Assembly (NCBI GenBank): GCA_017399905.1
Contig: JAFQAR010000001.1
Span: forward strand, 62,001-126,000
Length of the DNA: 64,000 nt
From: Bacteroidales bacterium
GTDB lineage: Bacteria > Bacteroidota > Bacteroidia > Bacteroidales > UBA932
Direction of reading: 5' to 3'
The notes under the pieces are model-generated. The model was given only the letters and a program-made list of their open reading frames with translations. It was not told the DNA's origin and ran no database searches. Numbering within the stretch: position 1 is the first letter of the stretch; each line of letters begins with the position of its first letter. A program made the position numbers and the translations under genes. Positions 37,039 through 45,968 of the stretch are shown here, one piece after another.

Positions 37039-37503
37039 ATGACCCCATACAGATTCCTCATAATTACCCTTCTCCTGACCCTGATGTCAGCAGTAAACGC
37101 CAACGCCCAGTTCTCCCGTCTGTCGATAGGGAAGTATGGTATCCAGTCGGTTTCTCCGGAAGGATTTTCTGCCGTCAATGGAGTCGTGTGGCTCGAGGTG
37201 GCAAACCCGGGGGAGACATTCACGGTTTCGGACATAAAGGGTACCGTCTATAAGGACGGCAGTCCGTTTGTCAAAGGGACTGCGCCGGGCTTTACCGTAC
37301 TGAACGGCAGTTCAAAGGTGACTGTTTCCGGCCATGCAGGATTGTGCGAAGGTGTCTCGTTGTGGAGCCTTTTCTCTCTTGTGGTCTTTGAGCCCGAAGA
37401 CTATACCGTCGACATTTCGATGAAGATAACGTCGCCGTCGGGAAAGACGAGGGTCGCGCAGAAGAAAGCCATGCCGTTGAAGGCTCTTCTGAAGCTGAAG
37501 TGA
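37039..37503 (+). CDS. small secreted protein of unknown function
   Basis: A 154-residue protein with a clear signal peptide (Leu-rich core, cleavage likely after NANA-Q near residue 23). The mature part is a single beta-rich domain (SVSPEGFSAVNGVVWLEVANPG, FTVSDIKGTVYKDGSPFVKG). This recalls the LEA/WHy-type immunoglobulin-like fold, in which a strand pair is followed by a glycine-rich turn. I do not recognise a named family. It begins eight bases after the deacetylase gene and is visibly richer in G+C than the preceding genes, so it probably belongs to the stable flank rather than to the variable cassette. Confidence 0.65.
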   Translation: MTPYRFLIITLLLTLMSAVNANAQFSRLSIGKYGIQSVSPEGFSAVNGVVWLEVANPGETFTVSDIKGTVYKDGSPFVKGTAPGFTVLNGSSKVTVSGHAGLCEGVSLWSLFSLVVFEPEDYTVDISMKITSPSGKTRVAQKKAMPLKALLKLK

Positions 37504-37551
37504 TGTGTGGACGGCAGATTTGCGGAGACGCACGCATTGCATCTGAAATCG

Positions 37552-37582
37552 TTTGATGTCAAGCGAAATTTGCGTATCTTTG
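37552..37582 (+). promoter_or_regulatory. promoter of the ugd transcription unit
   Basis: TTTG (37552-37555), a 19-base spacer and TATCTTTG (37575-37582) form a full match to the Bacteroidota promoter. It is 38 bases upstream of the ugd start, so the nucleotide-sugar genes form their own unit. Confidence 0.75.
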
Positions 37583-37619
37583 AAAGTCAAACCGAAAAAG
37601 GAAGCATTGGATTGAAGAT

Positions 37620-38858
37620 ATGAACATTGCAGTAGCAGGAACGGGATATGTGGGTCTGTCTTTGGCGACATTGATAGCCCGCAGACATAGTGTAAAGGCT
37701 GTGGATATTGTGCCGGAGAAGGTCGATATGATAAACCGACGCCAGTCTCCGATCCAGGACGAGTATATAGAGAAGTATTTTGCAGAAGAGGAACTGGACC
37801 TGACCGCGACATTGGATGCGGAAAGCGCTTACCGTGATGCGGAGTTCGTCGTGATTGCCGCTCCTACGAATTATGATCCCAAGAAGAACTTCTTCGATAC
37901 TTCGGCGGTGGAGGCCGTGATACAGCTGGTCATGAAGGTGAATCCGGATGCAATAGTGGTGATCAAATCCACTGTTCCTGTAGGATTTACTGCTTCTGTC
38001 AGAGCGAAATACGGTTCTGAGAACATTATGTTCTCGCCAGAATTCCTTCGCGAATCGAAGGCTCTTTACGACAACCTTTACCCTTCTCGCATCATCGTCG
38101 GCACTGATATCGAAAGCCCTCGTCTCATGGCGGCGGCAGAAAGATTCGCAGCCTTGCTGCAGGAAGGGGCGTTGAAGCCGGATGTCGATACTCTGTTCAT
38201 GGGATTCACCGAAGCAGAGGCGGTGAAGCTTTTCGCCAACACATATCTCGCTCTCCGCGTATCATATTTCAATGAGCTCGACACATATGCCGAGATGAAG
38301 GAACTTGACACGCAGAACATCATCAAGGGAGTGTGCCTGGATCCTCGTATCGGTGATCACTACAACAATCCGTCTTTCGGTTACGGCGGCTATTGCCTCC
38401 CGAAGGATACGAAGCAGCTTCTTGCCAATTATGACGATGTCCCTCAGGAAATCATGCGTGCGATTGTGGAGAGTAACCGCACCCGCAAGGACTTCATTGC
38501 CGACCGGGTTCTGCAGAAGGCAGGATATTATTCATACAGTGACGGCTATCATTACGATGCGACTCAGGAGCATCAGTGCATCATAGGTGTCTACAGGCTC
38601 ACGATGAAGTCCAACTCCGACAATTTCCGTCAGAGTTCGATCCAGGGTGTCATGAAGAGGATCAAGGCGAAGGGAGCAACCGTAATCGTTTACGAGCCGT
38701 CCCTGGAAGACGGTTCGACATTCTTCGGCAGCCTTGTCGTGAATGACCTTGAGAAGTTCAAGAGCATGAGTCAGGCAATAGTTGCCAACAGGTACGATCC
38801 GGATCTGGATGATGTGGCCGGAAAGGTTTATACAAGAGACGTATTTAAAAGAGATTAG
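37620..38858 (+). CDS. ugd: UDP-glucose 6-dehydrogenase (nucleotide-sugar dehydrogenase)
   Basis: A 412-residue enzyme that oxidises UDP-glucose twice to UDP-glucuronate with NAD. The N-terminal NAD loop is [19 protein letters not shown]. The middle has [24 protein letters not shown], and the active-site cysteine lies in [15 protein letters not shown]. The C-terminal UDP-binding domain includes [23 protein letters not shown]. Length and the SNSDNFR motif match the short E. coli-type Ugd rather than UDP-ManNAc dehydrogenase. It supplies an acidic sugar for the capsule. Confidence 0.93.
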   Translation: MNIAVAGTGYVGLSLATLIARRHSVKAVDIVPEKVDMINRRQSPIQDEYIEKYFAEEELDLTATLDAESAYRDAEFVVIAAPTNYDPKKNFFDTSAVEAVIQLVMKVNPDAIVVIKSTVPVGFTASVRAKYGSENIMFSPEFLRESKALYDNLYPSRIIVGTDIESPRLMAAAERFAALLQEGALKPDVDTLFMGFTEAEAVKLFANTYLALRVSYFNELDTYAEMKELDTQNIIKGVCLDPRIGDHYNNPSFGYGGYCLPKDTKQLLANYDDVPQEIMRAIVESNRTRKDFIADRVLQKAGYYSYSDGYHYDATQEHQCIIGVYRLTMKSNSDNFRQSSIQGVMKRIKAKGATVIVYEPSLEDGSTFFGSLVVNDLEKFKSMSQAIVANRYDPDLDDVAGKVYTRDVFKRD

Positions 38859-38863
38859 AGATT

Positions 38864-40057
38864 ATGCCAGATATATCGCAAAGAGGACAGGCAATGCCTT
38901 CCTCTCCAATCAGAAAACTCGCTCCTCTTGCTGCCGCAGCAGAGAGCAGGGGAGTGAAAATATATAAGCTGAATATCGGTCAGCCGGACATCCATACCCC
39001 ACAGAAGGCTCTGGATGCCTTGAAGAATATTGACCGTGAAGTGCTGGAGTACAGCCCGTCGCAGGGAATCCTTTCTTTGCGTGAGGCTCTCGTAAATTAT
39101 TACAAGCGTTATCAGATCAAGCTCACTCCGGATGAGATCATAGTCACTGCCGGAGGCTCTGAAGCTGTCCTTTTCGCTTTCATGAGCTGTCTGGACCCGG
39201 GTGATGAGATCATCGTGTCCGAGCCTGCCTATGCAAACTACATGAGCTTCGCAATTTCGGCCGGAGCCGTCATCAGGACTGTCACCACTACGATCGATGA
39301 AGGCTTCTGTCTTCCTAAGGTAGAAAAGTTCGAGGAACTCATCAACGACAGGACCAAGGCTGTGCTTATCTGCAATCCCAACAATCCGACGGGGTACCTT
39401 TACACCCAGAAGGAGATGAATCAGATCAGGGATCTGGTGAAGAAGTACAACCTTTATCTTTTCTCGGACGAGGTGTATCGCGAGTTCATCTATACCGGCA
39501 GTCCTTATATTTCCGCCATGCATCTTGAGGGCATAGAGGAGAATGTCGTGCTGATAGACTCGGTTTCAAAGCGTTATTCGGAGTGTGGAACACGTATCGG
39601 AGCATTGATCACAAAGAACAAGGCCGTGAGGGATACTGTGATGAAGTTCTGTCAGGCCCGCCTCTCTCCGCCTCTTCTCGGCCAGCTTGTGGCTGAGGCC
39701 TCGATAGAAGGAACGGAGCAGTATTCCCGCGACGTCTATGAAGAATATGTGGAGAGGAGGAAGTGCCTGATCGACGGACTGAACAGGATACCGGGATGTT
39801 ACACACCGATCCCTATGGGAGCATTCTATACTGTGGCGAAGCTTCCTGTGGATGACGCCGAGAAGTTCTGCGCATGGTGCCTGAGCGACTTCAATTATGA
39901 GGGTGAGACCATCATGATGGCTCCGGCTGCAGGTTTCTACTCCGATGCGGAGCTCGGCAGGGATCAGGTGCGTCTGGCATACGTGCTTAACAAGGAAGAC
40001 CTGAAGAGGGCGCTTGTCGTGCTTGAGAAGGCGCTCGAGGCATATAACAGTCTATAA
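38864..40057 (+). CDS. class I/II PLP-dependent aminotransferase
   Basis: A 397-residue fold-type I aminotransferase of the aspartate/aromatic aminotransferase group. It has [11 protein letters not shown] near the N-terminus, [22 protein letters not shown] (PLP phosphate site), [22 protein letters not shown], and the PLP lysine in [16 protein letters not shown]. An Arg near the C-terminus (RLAYVL) should bind the substrate carboxylate. It sits five bases after ugd and 14 bases before rmlA. Amino-acid metabolism is more likely than sugar amination, because DegT enzymes do the latter; why it is here is unclear. Confidence 0.88.
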   Translation: MPDISQRGQAMPSSPIRKLAPLAAAAESRGVKIYKLNIGQPDIHTPQKALDALKNIDREVLEYSPSQGILSLREALVNYYKRYQIKLTPDEIIVTAGGSEAVLFAFMSCLDPGDEIIVSEPAYANYMSFAISAGAVIRTVTTTIDEGFCLPKVEKFEELINDRTKAVLICNPNNPTGYLYTQKEMNQIRDLVKKYNLYLFSDEVYREFIYTGSPYISAMHLEGIEENVVLIDSVSKRYSECGTRIGALITKNKAVRDTVMKFCQARLSPPLLGQLVAEASIEGTEQYSRDVYEEYVERRKCLIDGLNRIPGCYTPIPMGAFYTVAKLPVDDAEKFCAWCLSDFNYEGETIMMAPAAGFYSDAELGRDQVRLAYVLNKEDLKRALVVLEKALEAYNSL

Positions 40058-40071
40058 TCAATAATCATCAT

Positions 40072-40944
40072 ATGAAAGGAATCGTTCTCGCCGGCGGTAG
40101 CGGCACCCGCCTCTATCCGATTACAAAGGGAGTCAGCAAACAGATGCTCCCGATATATGACAAGCCGATGATATATTATCCTATTTCGGTACTCATGCTT
40201 GCCGGAATACGTGATATACTTATCATTTCGACTCCGCATGACCTTCCGGGATTCCGCAGGCTTCTTGGCGACGGCAGCGATTACGGTGTGAATTTCGAAT
40301 ATGCCGAGCAGCCGTCACCGGACGGACTTGCGCAGGCTTTCATAATAGGTGAAGAGTTTATCGGTGATGACTGCGCCTGCCTTGTGCTTGGTGACAACAT
40401 CTTCCAGGGAACCGGCTTCGTGCCGATGCTCAGGGAGGCTGTGCGTGCAGCGGAAGAGGATTCGGATGCTACTATATTCGGATATTGGGTAAGCGATCCG
40501 CAGCGTTATGGAGTCGCGGAATTCGACGCTGACGGCAACTGTCTTTCGATCGAGGAGAAACCGGCGAAGCCGAAGTCAAACTATGCCGTTGTCGGTCTCT
40601 ACTTCTATCCGAACAAGGTTGTCGATGTCGCAAAGAACATCAAGCCGTCCGCTCGTGGAGAGCTTGAGATCACCACGGTGAACCAGCGTTTCCTTGCAGA
40701 CGGAGAACTCAAGGTACAGACCTTGGGTCGTGGCTTCGCATGGCTTGACACAGGTACTCATGATTCCCTTTCGGAGGCATCGACATTCGTGGAGGTCATA
40801 GAAAAGCGTCAGGGCCTGAAGATTGCTTGTCTCGAGGAGATCGCATACCTGAACGGATGGATTTCGGCTGAGCGTGTGCGTGAGCTTGCGCAGCCGATGA
40901 TAAAGAACCAGTACGGACAATATCTGTTATCACTGATATCATGA
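40072..40944 (+). CDS. rmlA: glucose-1-phosphate thymidylyltransferase
   Basis: A 290-residue enzyme that makes dTDP-glucose, the first step toward dTDP-L-rhamnose. Motifs are the classic [29 protein letters not shown], the [13 protein letters not shown] base-binding loop, LGDNIFQG with the metal Asp, and the [19 protein letters not shown] region. Length fits the short RmlA1 form with the C-terminal helical extension. It overlaps rmlB by four bases. The pathway end enzyme rmlD is at the far left edge of the window. Confidence 0.98.
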   Translation: MKGIVLAGGSGTRLYPITKGVSKQMLPIYDKPMIYYPISVLMLAGIRDILIISTPHDLPGFRRLLGDGSDYGVNFEYAEQPSPDGLAQAFIIGEEFIGDDCACLVLGDNIFQGTGFVPMLREAVRAAEEDSDATIFGYWVSDPQRYGVAEFDADGNCLSIEEKPAKPKSNYAVVGLYFYPNKVVDVAKNIKPSARGELEITTVNQRFLADGELKVQTLGRGFAWLDTGTHDSLSEASTFVEVIEKRQGLKIACLEEIAYLNGWISAERVRELAQPMIKNQYGQYLLSLIS

Positions 40945-42074
40945 AAAGAACAATAATGATCACAGGAGGTGCCGGATTCATCGGCAGTCATGTAGTACGC
41001 CTCTTCGTGAACAAATACCCGGACTACAGGATCATCAATGTCGACAAGCTCACATATGCCGGCAACCTTGCGAATCTGAAGGATATCGAGGACAAGCCGA
41101 ACTATACCTTCGTCAAGGCAGACATCTGTGACTTCGAAAAGATGATGGACATCATTCAGTCGAACGGTGTGGACGGAATTATCCATCTTGCGGCAGAGTC
41201 GCATGTGGACCGTTCGATCAAGGATCCTTTCACTTTCGCCCGCACGAACGTGATGGGCACGCTTTCCCTCCTTCAGGCTGCAAAGCTGTATTGGGAATCG
41301 CTTCCGGAAAAGTATGAAGGCAAGATGTTCTATCATATTTCGACGGACGAGGTCTATGGAGCATTGACCATGAATCATCCTGAAGGTGTCGAGCCTCCTT
41401 TCAAGACGGTTGCGTCGTCGGAAGGACACAAGGCTTATGGCGACGACTTCTTCTATGAGACCACCAAGTACAATCCGCATAGCCCGTACAGCGCTTCAAA
41501 GGCCTCGTCAGACCACTTCGTCCGCTCGTATCATGATACATACGGGATGCCGACGATAGTGACCAACTGTTCGAACAATTACGGGCCTTATCAGTTCCCT
41601 GAGAAGCTTATACCGCTGTTCATCAACAATATACGCAAGCGCAAGCCTCTTCCTGTGTATGGAAAGGGTGAGAATGTGCGCGACTGGCTTTTCGTCGAGG
41701 ACCATGCCCGTGCGATAGACGTGATCTTCCATGAAGGAAAGGTGGCTGAAACGTACAATATAGGCGGATTCAACGAGTGGAAGAACATCGACCTTATCAA
41801 GGTCATGATAGCTACTGTCGACAAGGTGCTCGGCAATCCGGAAGGCTACAGCCTTGACCTCATCACATATGTGACCGACCGTCTCGGACACGATGCACGT
41901 TATGCGATCGACAGCACCAAGCTCCAGAAGGAACTCGGCTGGGAACCTTCGCTTCAGTTCGAGGAGGGCATTGAAAAGACAGTCCGCTGGTATCTGGAAA
42001 ATCAGGAATGGATGGATAATGTGACATCCGGCGATTACCAGAAGTATTACGAGGATATGTATTCGAAGAGATAG
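40941..42074 (+). CDS. rmlB: dTDP-glucose 4,6-dehydratase
   Basis: A 377-residue extended short-chain dehydrogenase. The NAD loop is [15 protein letters not shown]. The region [13 protein letters not shown] carries the catalytic Asp-Glu pair, and [14 protein letters not shown] has the Tyr-Lys pair. [17 protein letters not shown] and [13 protein letters not shown] are typical of RmlB. It is slightly longer than E. coli RmlB because of an insertion near residues 135-165 ([21 protein letters not shown]), a feature of Bacteroidota members. It makes dTDP-4-keto-6-deoxyglucose for rhamnose synthesis. Confidence 0.98.
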   Translation: MKRTIMITGGAGFIGSHVVRLFVNKYPDYRIINVDKLTYAGNLANLKDIEDKPNYTFVKADICDFEKMMDIIQSNGVDGIIHLAAESHVDRSIKDPFTFARTNVMGTLSLLQAAKLYWESLPEKYEGKMFYHISTDEVYGALTMNHPEGVEPPFKTVASSEGHKAYGDDFFYETTKYNPHSPYSASKASSDHFVRSYHDTYGMPTIVTNCSNNYGPYQFPEKLIPLFINNIRKRKPLPVYGKGENVRDWLFVEDHARAIDVIFHEGKVAETYNIGGFNEWKNIDLIKVMIATVDKVLGNPEGYSLDLITYVTDRLGHDARYAIDSTKLQKELGWEPSLQFEEGIEKTVRWYLENQEWMDNVTSGDYQKYYEDMYSKR

Positions 42075-42076
42075 GT

Positions 42077-43120
42077 ATGGAGAATCATGTAGTCATAATG
42101 GCCGGTGGCATCGGCAGCAGGTTCTGGCCGATGAGTACCCCGGAATATCCGAAGCAGTTCGTTGATGTGATGGGCTGCGGAAAGACGATGATCCAGATGA
42201 CGGTGGAGCGTTTCGCGCCGATATGTCCGATGAAGAATTTCTGGATCGTGACAAGTGCTTCATATGTTCCGATCGTCCGCAAGCAGCTTCCAGAGATTCC
42301 TGTCGAGAATATTCTCGCAGAGCCATGCGCCAGGAATACTGCTCCATGCATCGCATATGCATGCTGGAAGATAAAGGCAAAGCATCCTTCTGCAAACATA
42401 GTCGTGACTCCGTCTGACGCCCTCGTCATCGATGCGGATGAATTCAGACGCATCATCAGAGGCGCCCTGGACTTCACTTCGAAGGGAAAGAGGATCGTTA
42501 CCGTCGGCATCAAGCCTACAAGGCCTGAGACCGGATACGGTTACATCGCGGCAAAGGAAGCCCTCCCTGAATCAGAGATCTGCGAGGTCGAGTCATTCCG
42601 TGAAAAGCCGGACCTGGCGACGGCGAAGAAGTATCTCGCGGACGGAAACTATCTGTGGAATGCAGGTATCTTCGTCTGGAATGTGGAAACCATCGTGGAG
42701 TCACTGCGCAGCTTTACTCCTGGCCTTGCCGACAAGATGGACAGGATGTCCAAGGCCTTCTATACAAGATTCGAGTCTGAGACTGTAGAGGACATATTCC
42801 CTACATGCGAAAAGATATCGATTGACTATGCCGTCATGGAAAAGGCCGACTACATCTATACTTGGCCCGGCGATTTCGGATGGAGCGACGTCGGAACATG
42901 GGGGTCCCTCTGGACATTGCTGGCCCATGACGAGAACGGAAACGCCGTAGTAGGGGAGAATGTACATCTTTACGACTGCAAGGGCTGCATCGTCCATGCT
43001 CCCGACGCGAAGAGCGTCGTATTGGAAGGCATCGAGGACAGCATCGTGGTGGAACGTGACGGACGTGTACTGGTATGCCGTCTGAGCGAAGAACAGAGGA
43101 TCAAGGATTTTATAAAATAG
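42077..43120 (+). CDS. manC: mannose-1-phosphate guanylyltransferase
   Basis: A 347-residue GDP-mannose pyrophosphorylase of the one-domain ManC type, without the C-terminal phosphomannose-isomerase domain. Visible motifs are VVIMAGGIGSRFWPMSTPEYPKQF, PCARNTAPCIAYA, RPETGYGYIA, VESFREKPDLATAKKYL and YLWNAGIFVW. GDP-mannose made here is the precursor for Gmd and Fcl at 24.8-26.9 kb. No phosphomannomutase gene is in the window, so mannose-1-phosphate must come from an enzyme encoded elsewhere. It starts two bases after the rmlB stop. Confidence 0.96.
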   Translation: MENHVVIMAGGIGSRFWPMSTPEYPKQFVDVMGCGKTMIQMTVERFAPICPMKNFWIVTSASYVPIVRKQLPEIPVENILAEPCARNTAPCIAYACWKIKAKHPSANIVVTPSDALVIDADEFRRIIRGALDFTSKGKRIVTVGIKPTRPETGYGYIAAKEALPESEICEVESFREKPDLATAKKYLADGNYLWNAGIFVWNVETIVESLRSFTPGLADKMDRMSKAFYTRFESETVEDIFPTCEKISIDYAVMEKADYIYTWPGDFGWSDVGTWGSLWTLLAHDENGNAVVGENVHLYDCKGCIVHAPDAKSVVLEGIEDSIVVERDGRVLVCRLSEEQRIKDFIK

Positions 43121-43122
43121 AC

Positions 43123-43272
43123 ATGGCAGACAACTATCTGGAGAAGAAATACGAAGAGCTGCAGGCCCGCAAGGCCAAGGAACAGCGTGCCAGACAAGTG
43201 GCCTGGAAAAAACGCATGGATGCCTACCGCAAACGTCTGGAAGAAGAAAAGGCTGCAGAGCATGATAAATAA
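43123..43272 (+). CDS. tiny highly charged protein
   Basis: A 49-residue protein, start chosen at 43123, two bases after the manC stop; an upstream Met in the same frame would overlap manC by 46 bases. The sequence is an almost continuous charged alpha-helix (EKKYEELQARKAKEQRARQ, KKRMDAYRKRLEEEKAAE) and looks like a short coiled coil. Small proteins of this kind are common next to Bacteroidota genes and often misannotated. It is backed by position in the operon and by the terminator directly behind it. Function unknown. Confidence 0.6.
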   Translation: MADNYLEKKYEELQARKAKEQRARQVAWKKRMDAYRKRLEEEKAAEHDK

Positions 43273-43300
43273 GAAATCCGACCTTCAAGGGTCGGATTTC
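43273..43300. terminator. bidirectional terminator between the capsule flank and ffh
   Basis: A perfect 11-bp stem GAAATCCGACC / GGTCGGATTTC with a 6-base loop lies in the 31-base gap between two convergent genes. A short T-rich tail follows on both strands, so it can serve the plus-strand unit and ffh. Confidence 0.8.
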
Positions 43301-43303
43301 TGT

Positions 43304-44635
43304 TTATCTGCGCCTTCTCATCGCGCCTTTCATCATGTTGCCCATGTTGGCTCCCATGACTGTCTTCATCATCTTTCGGGTGCCTTCGAACTGCTTCAGA
43401 AGCTTGTTCACTTCAGGAAGCGAGGTTCCTGATCCGTCGGCGATCCTTTTGCGTCGGCTTCCGTTGATGCAGTCAGGATGTTCACGCTCGTATGGAGTCA
43501 TCGAGAGGATGATTGCTTCAACGCTCTTGAACGAGCTGTTGTCCATATCGACATCCTTGAGGGCCTTGCCCATGCCCGGAATCATCGAAGCGAGGTCCTT
43601 GATGTTACCCATCTTCTTGATCTGCTGTATCTGGTTGTAGAAATCCCAGAGGGTGAACTGGTCCTTGGCGAGCTTCTTCTTCAGTTCGCGGGCCTGAGCT
43701 TCGTCAAACTGCTCCTGAGCCTTCTCCACGAGGGAAACGACATCTCCCATTCCGAGGATACGGTCTGCGATACGTGAAGGGTGGAATACGTCGAGAGCCT
43801 CCATCTTCTCGCCTGTGCTGACGAACTTGATAGGCTTGCCGACTACTGCCTTGATCGAAAGTGCCGCACCGCCTCTTGTGTCACCGTCCATCTTGGTAAG
43901 CACGACTCCGTCGAAGTCGAGTCTGTCGTTGAATGTCTTCGCAGTCTCGACCGCGTCCTGACCGGTCATCGCATCCACTACGAAGAGGGTCTCTGTAGGG
44001 TTGAGGGCTTCCTTGAGTGCTGAGATCTCGTCCATGAGCTCCTGGTCCACTGCAAGACGACCGGCAGTATCGACGATCACCACAGAATATCCTTCAGCCT
44101 TTGCTTTTGCTATGGCGTTCTTAGCGATCTGAATAGGGTCCTTGACGCCCTCTTCAGCATATACAGGCACTCCGATCTGCTCTCCGAGCACCTTAAGCTG
44201 GTCAATCGCCGCAGGACGGAAGTAGTCGCAGGCTGCAAGGAGTACCTTCATTCCTCTCTTGCTCTTTATGTTGAGGGCAAGTTTGCCGGAGAACGTGGTC
44301 TTACCGGAACCGTTCAGACCGGCTACGAGAACCACCGCAGGCGAACCTTTTACATTGATGTCTGCAGATTCGCTTCCCATGAGGGCTGCAAGTTCGTCGT
44401 GTACGATCTTTACGATCATCTGCTGAGGCTTTACAGCTGTCAGCACATTCTGTCCGATGGCCTTCTTCTTTACGTCATCGCAGAACTGCTTTGCTATCTT
44501 GTAGCTTACGTCGGCATCCAGAAGGGCACGGCGTATGTCCTTCATGGCTTCCGAGATGTTCACCTCGGTAATCTTTCCTTCTCCCTTGATGATCTTGAAC
44601 GATCTCTCAAGTCTCTCGCTTAAATTTTCAAACAT
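43304..44635 (-). CDS. ffh: signal recognition particle GTPase
   Basis: A 443-residue SRP54/Ffh protein that binds signal sequences with 4.5S RNA and delivers ribosomes to FtsY. The N domain is at 1-90. The G domain has LVAGLNGSGKTTFSGKLA (G1), the CDYFRPAAIDQLK segment, VDTAGRLAVDQELM (G3), TKMDGDTRGGAALS (G4) and a GEKMEALDVF closing motif. The M domain has the Met-rich SMIPGMGKAL and CINGSRRKRIADGSGTS, the RNA-binding helix. It ends in Arg-rich GAMRRRR. It lies 17 bases downstream of lysA on the same strand, so the two may be co-transcribed. Confidence 0.99.
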   Translation of the reverse strand: MFENLSERLERSFKIIKGEGKITEVNISEAMKDIRRALLDADVSYKIAKQFCDDVKKKAIGQNVLTAVKPQQMIVKIVHDELAALMGSESADINVKGSPAVVLVAGLNGSGKTTFSGKLALNIKSKRGMKVLLAACDYFRPAAIDQLKVLGEQIGVPVYAEEGVKDPIQIAKNAIAKAKAEGYSVVIVDTAGRLAVDQELMDEISALKEALNPTETLFVVDAMTGQDAVETAKTFNDRLDFDGVVLTKMDGDTRGGAALSIKAVVGKPIKFVSTGEKMEALDVFHPSRIADRILGMGDVVSLVEKAQEQFDEAQARELKKKLAKDQFTLWDFYNQIQQIKKMGNIKDLASMIPGMGKALKDVDMDNSSFKSVEAIILSMTPYEREHPDCINGSRRKRIADGSGTSLPEVNKLLKQFEGTRKMMKTVMGANMGNMMKGAMRRRR

Positions 44636-44652
44636 ATGTGTACTTTTTCAAT

Positions 44653-45858
44653 TCATGCAAAATAGTCGGTAAAAGAAGGTGCGTCGTCCAGAGTGTCGCT
44701 GAAGACTGACGGCGCAAGGTCCTTCATGTTGTAGCGGCTTGCCATCACCTGTCCGTATGCTCCTGCGCTTCTGATGGCCATGAGGTCTCCGCGGACACTG
44801 AGCGGCAGAAGACGGCCGGCTCCCCAGACGTCGCTGGATTCGCAGACCGGACCTACGATGTCATAGGCCTGGTGGGTAGGGAAGAATGTCCTCATCTCTG
44901 CGGAAAGGTTCTCGATCTTGTGATATGCTCCGTAGAGTGCCGGCCTTATGAGGTCGTTCATACCGGCATCCATGATCAGGAAGTTCTTCGTCTCACCGCT
45001 TTTGACGAACAGGACGCGTGAGATGAGGGTGGCGCAATGTGCGACGAGCGAACGTCCGGGCTCCACATGCACCTGCTGGTCGTCACGACGGACTATGTTT
45101 CCTGCAATCGTAGAGAACCATGTCTCGAAGTCCGCAATCGGAGTGCCGTCCGGGTCGTCATAATCGACTCCCAGTCCTCCTCCGAGGTTGATGTTGTTTA
45201 TCTTGAGGCCGTTTCTTTCGAAGTAAGCCACGATCTCGTTTACACGCTTGCACTCGAGAGAGAACACTTCTTCCACACGTGTGATCTGTGAACCGATGTG
45301 GAAATGCAGACCGATGAAGTTGATGTGTTCGCTTTTGTTGAGTATGTCGATGAGCTTCTCGAATTCGTGTTGTGATATGCCGAACTTGTTCTCATAAAGA
45401 CCTGTCGTCACATATTTGTGGGTATGTGCATCGATGTCGGGATTGATCCTGACAGAAACGTTCGCTTTCAATCCGTAACGGTGGGCCATCTCGTTGATGA
45501 CGTATATCTCCTGGAGCGATTCGCAGTTGAAGGCTTCGATGCCGAGCTTCAGGGCCTCATATATCTCCTTGTCGCTTTTGCCGACGCCGGCATATACTAT
45601 CTTTTCAGCGGGGAATCCGCAGCTGTGTGCATGGAGAACCTCGTTTCCGCTGACGCAGTCGGCTCCGAATCCTTTCGAACTTATGTATTCGAGCAGTCTG
45701 CGCTCGACGTTCGCCTTGACGGCGTAATGAACCTTTATTCCGTATTCCTGCGCAAGTTCTGCTACATGGTCCACAGTCTTGCGGAAGAGCTCCATGTCGT
45801 AATAATAGAATGGAGTAGCTATCTTGTCGAGGCGGTCTATGATATTGTAATCTAACAT
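44653..45858 (-). CDS. lysA: diaminopimelate decarboxylase
   Basis: A 401-residue PLP enzyme of alanine-racemase fold that converts meso-diaminopimelate to L-lysine. PLP lysine is in the motif KVHYAVKAN near the N-terminus. HFHIGSQI binds the cofactor, GGGLGVDYDD follows, then VEPGRSLVAHCATLISRV, and the C-terminal GPVCESSDVWG carries the catalytic Cys. AGAYGQVMASRYN closes the substrate site. It is the first gene of a minus-strand unit with ffh. It is a housekeeping gene and not part of the capsule locus. Confidence 0.96.
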   Translation of the reverse strand: MLDYNIIDRLDKIATPFYYYDMELFRKTVDHVAELAQEYGIKVHYAVKANVERRLLEYISSKGFGADCVSGNEVLHAHSCGFPAEKIVYAGVGKSDKEIYEALKLGIEAFNCESLQEIYVINEMAHRYGLKANVSVRINPDIDAHTHKYVTTGLYENKFGISQHEFEKLIDILNKSEHINFIGLHFHIGSQITRVEEVFSLECKRVNEIVAYFERNGLKINNINLGGGLGVDYDDPDGTPIADFETWFSTIAGNIVRRDDQQVHVEPGRSLVAHCATLISRVLFVKSGETKNFLIMDAGMNDLIRPALYGAYHKIENLSAEMRTFFPTHQAYDIVGPVCESSDVWGAGRLLPLSVRGDLMAIRSAGAYGQVMASRYNMKDLAPSVFSDTLDDAPSFTDYFA

Positions 45859-45919
45859 GTCGGTATGTGCGCAATTGTCAAGTTCCGTATATTTTCCTCC
45901 TTATGGCGAAAAACGATTG

Positions 45920-45927
45920 CAAAAATA
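45920..45927 (-). promoter_or_regulatory. candidate -7 box of the lysA-ffh unit
   Basis: CAAAAATA on the plus strand gives TATTTTTG on the minus strand, 62 bases upstream of lysA. A CAAA box lies 24 bases further on (45952-45955), a little more distant than usual. The same short gap must also hold the promoter of the divergent AraC-type gene. Confidence 0.4.
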
Positions 45928-45968
45928 GCGAAAAAATCATTAATTTCGCATCAAATTCTTAACCAACC

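Noticed and set aside
43075..43272. 65-residue version of the small charged protein
   Set aside because: It would overlap manC by 46 bases; the ATG at 43123 lies just behind the manC stop.
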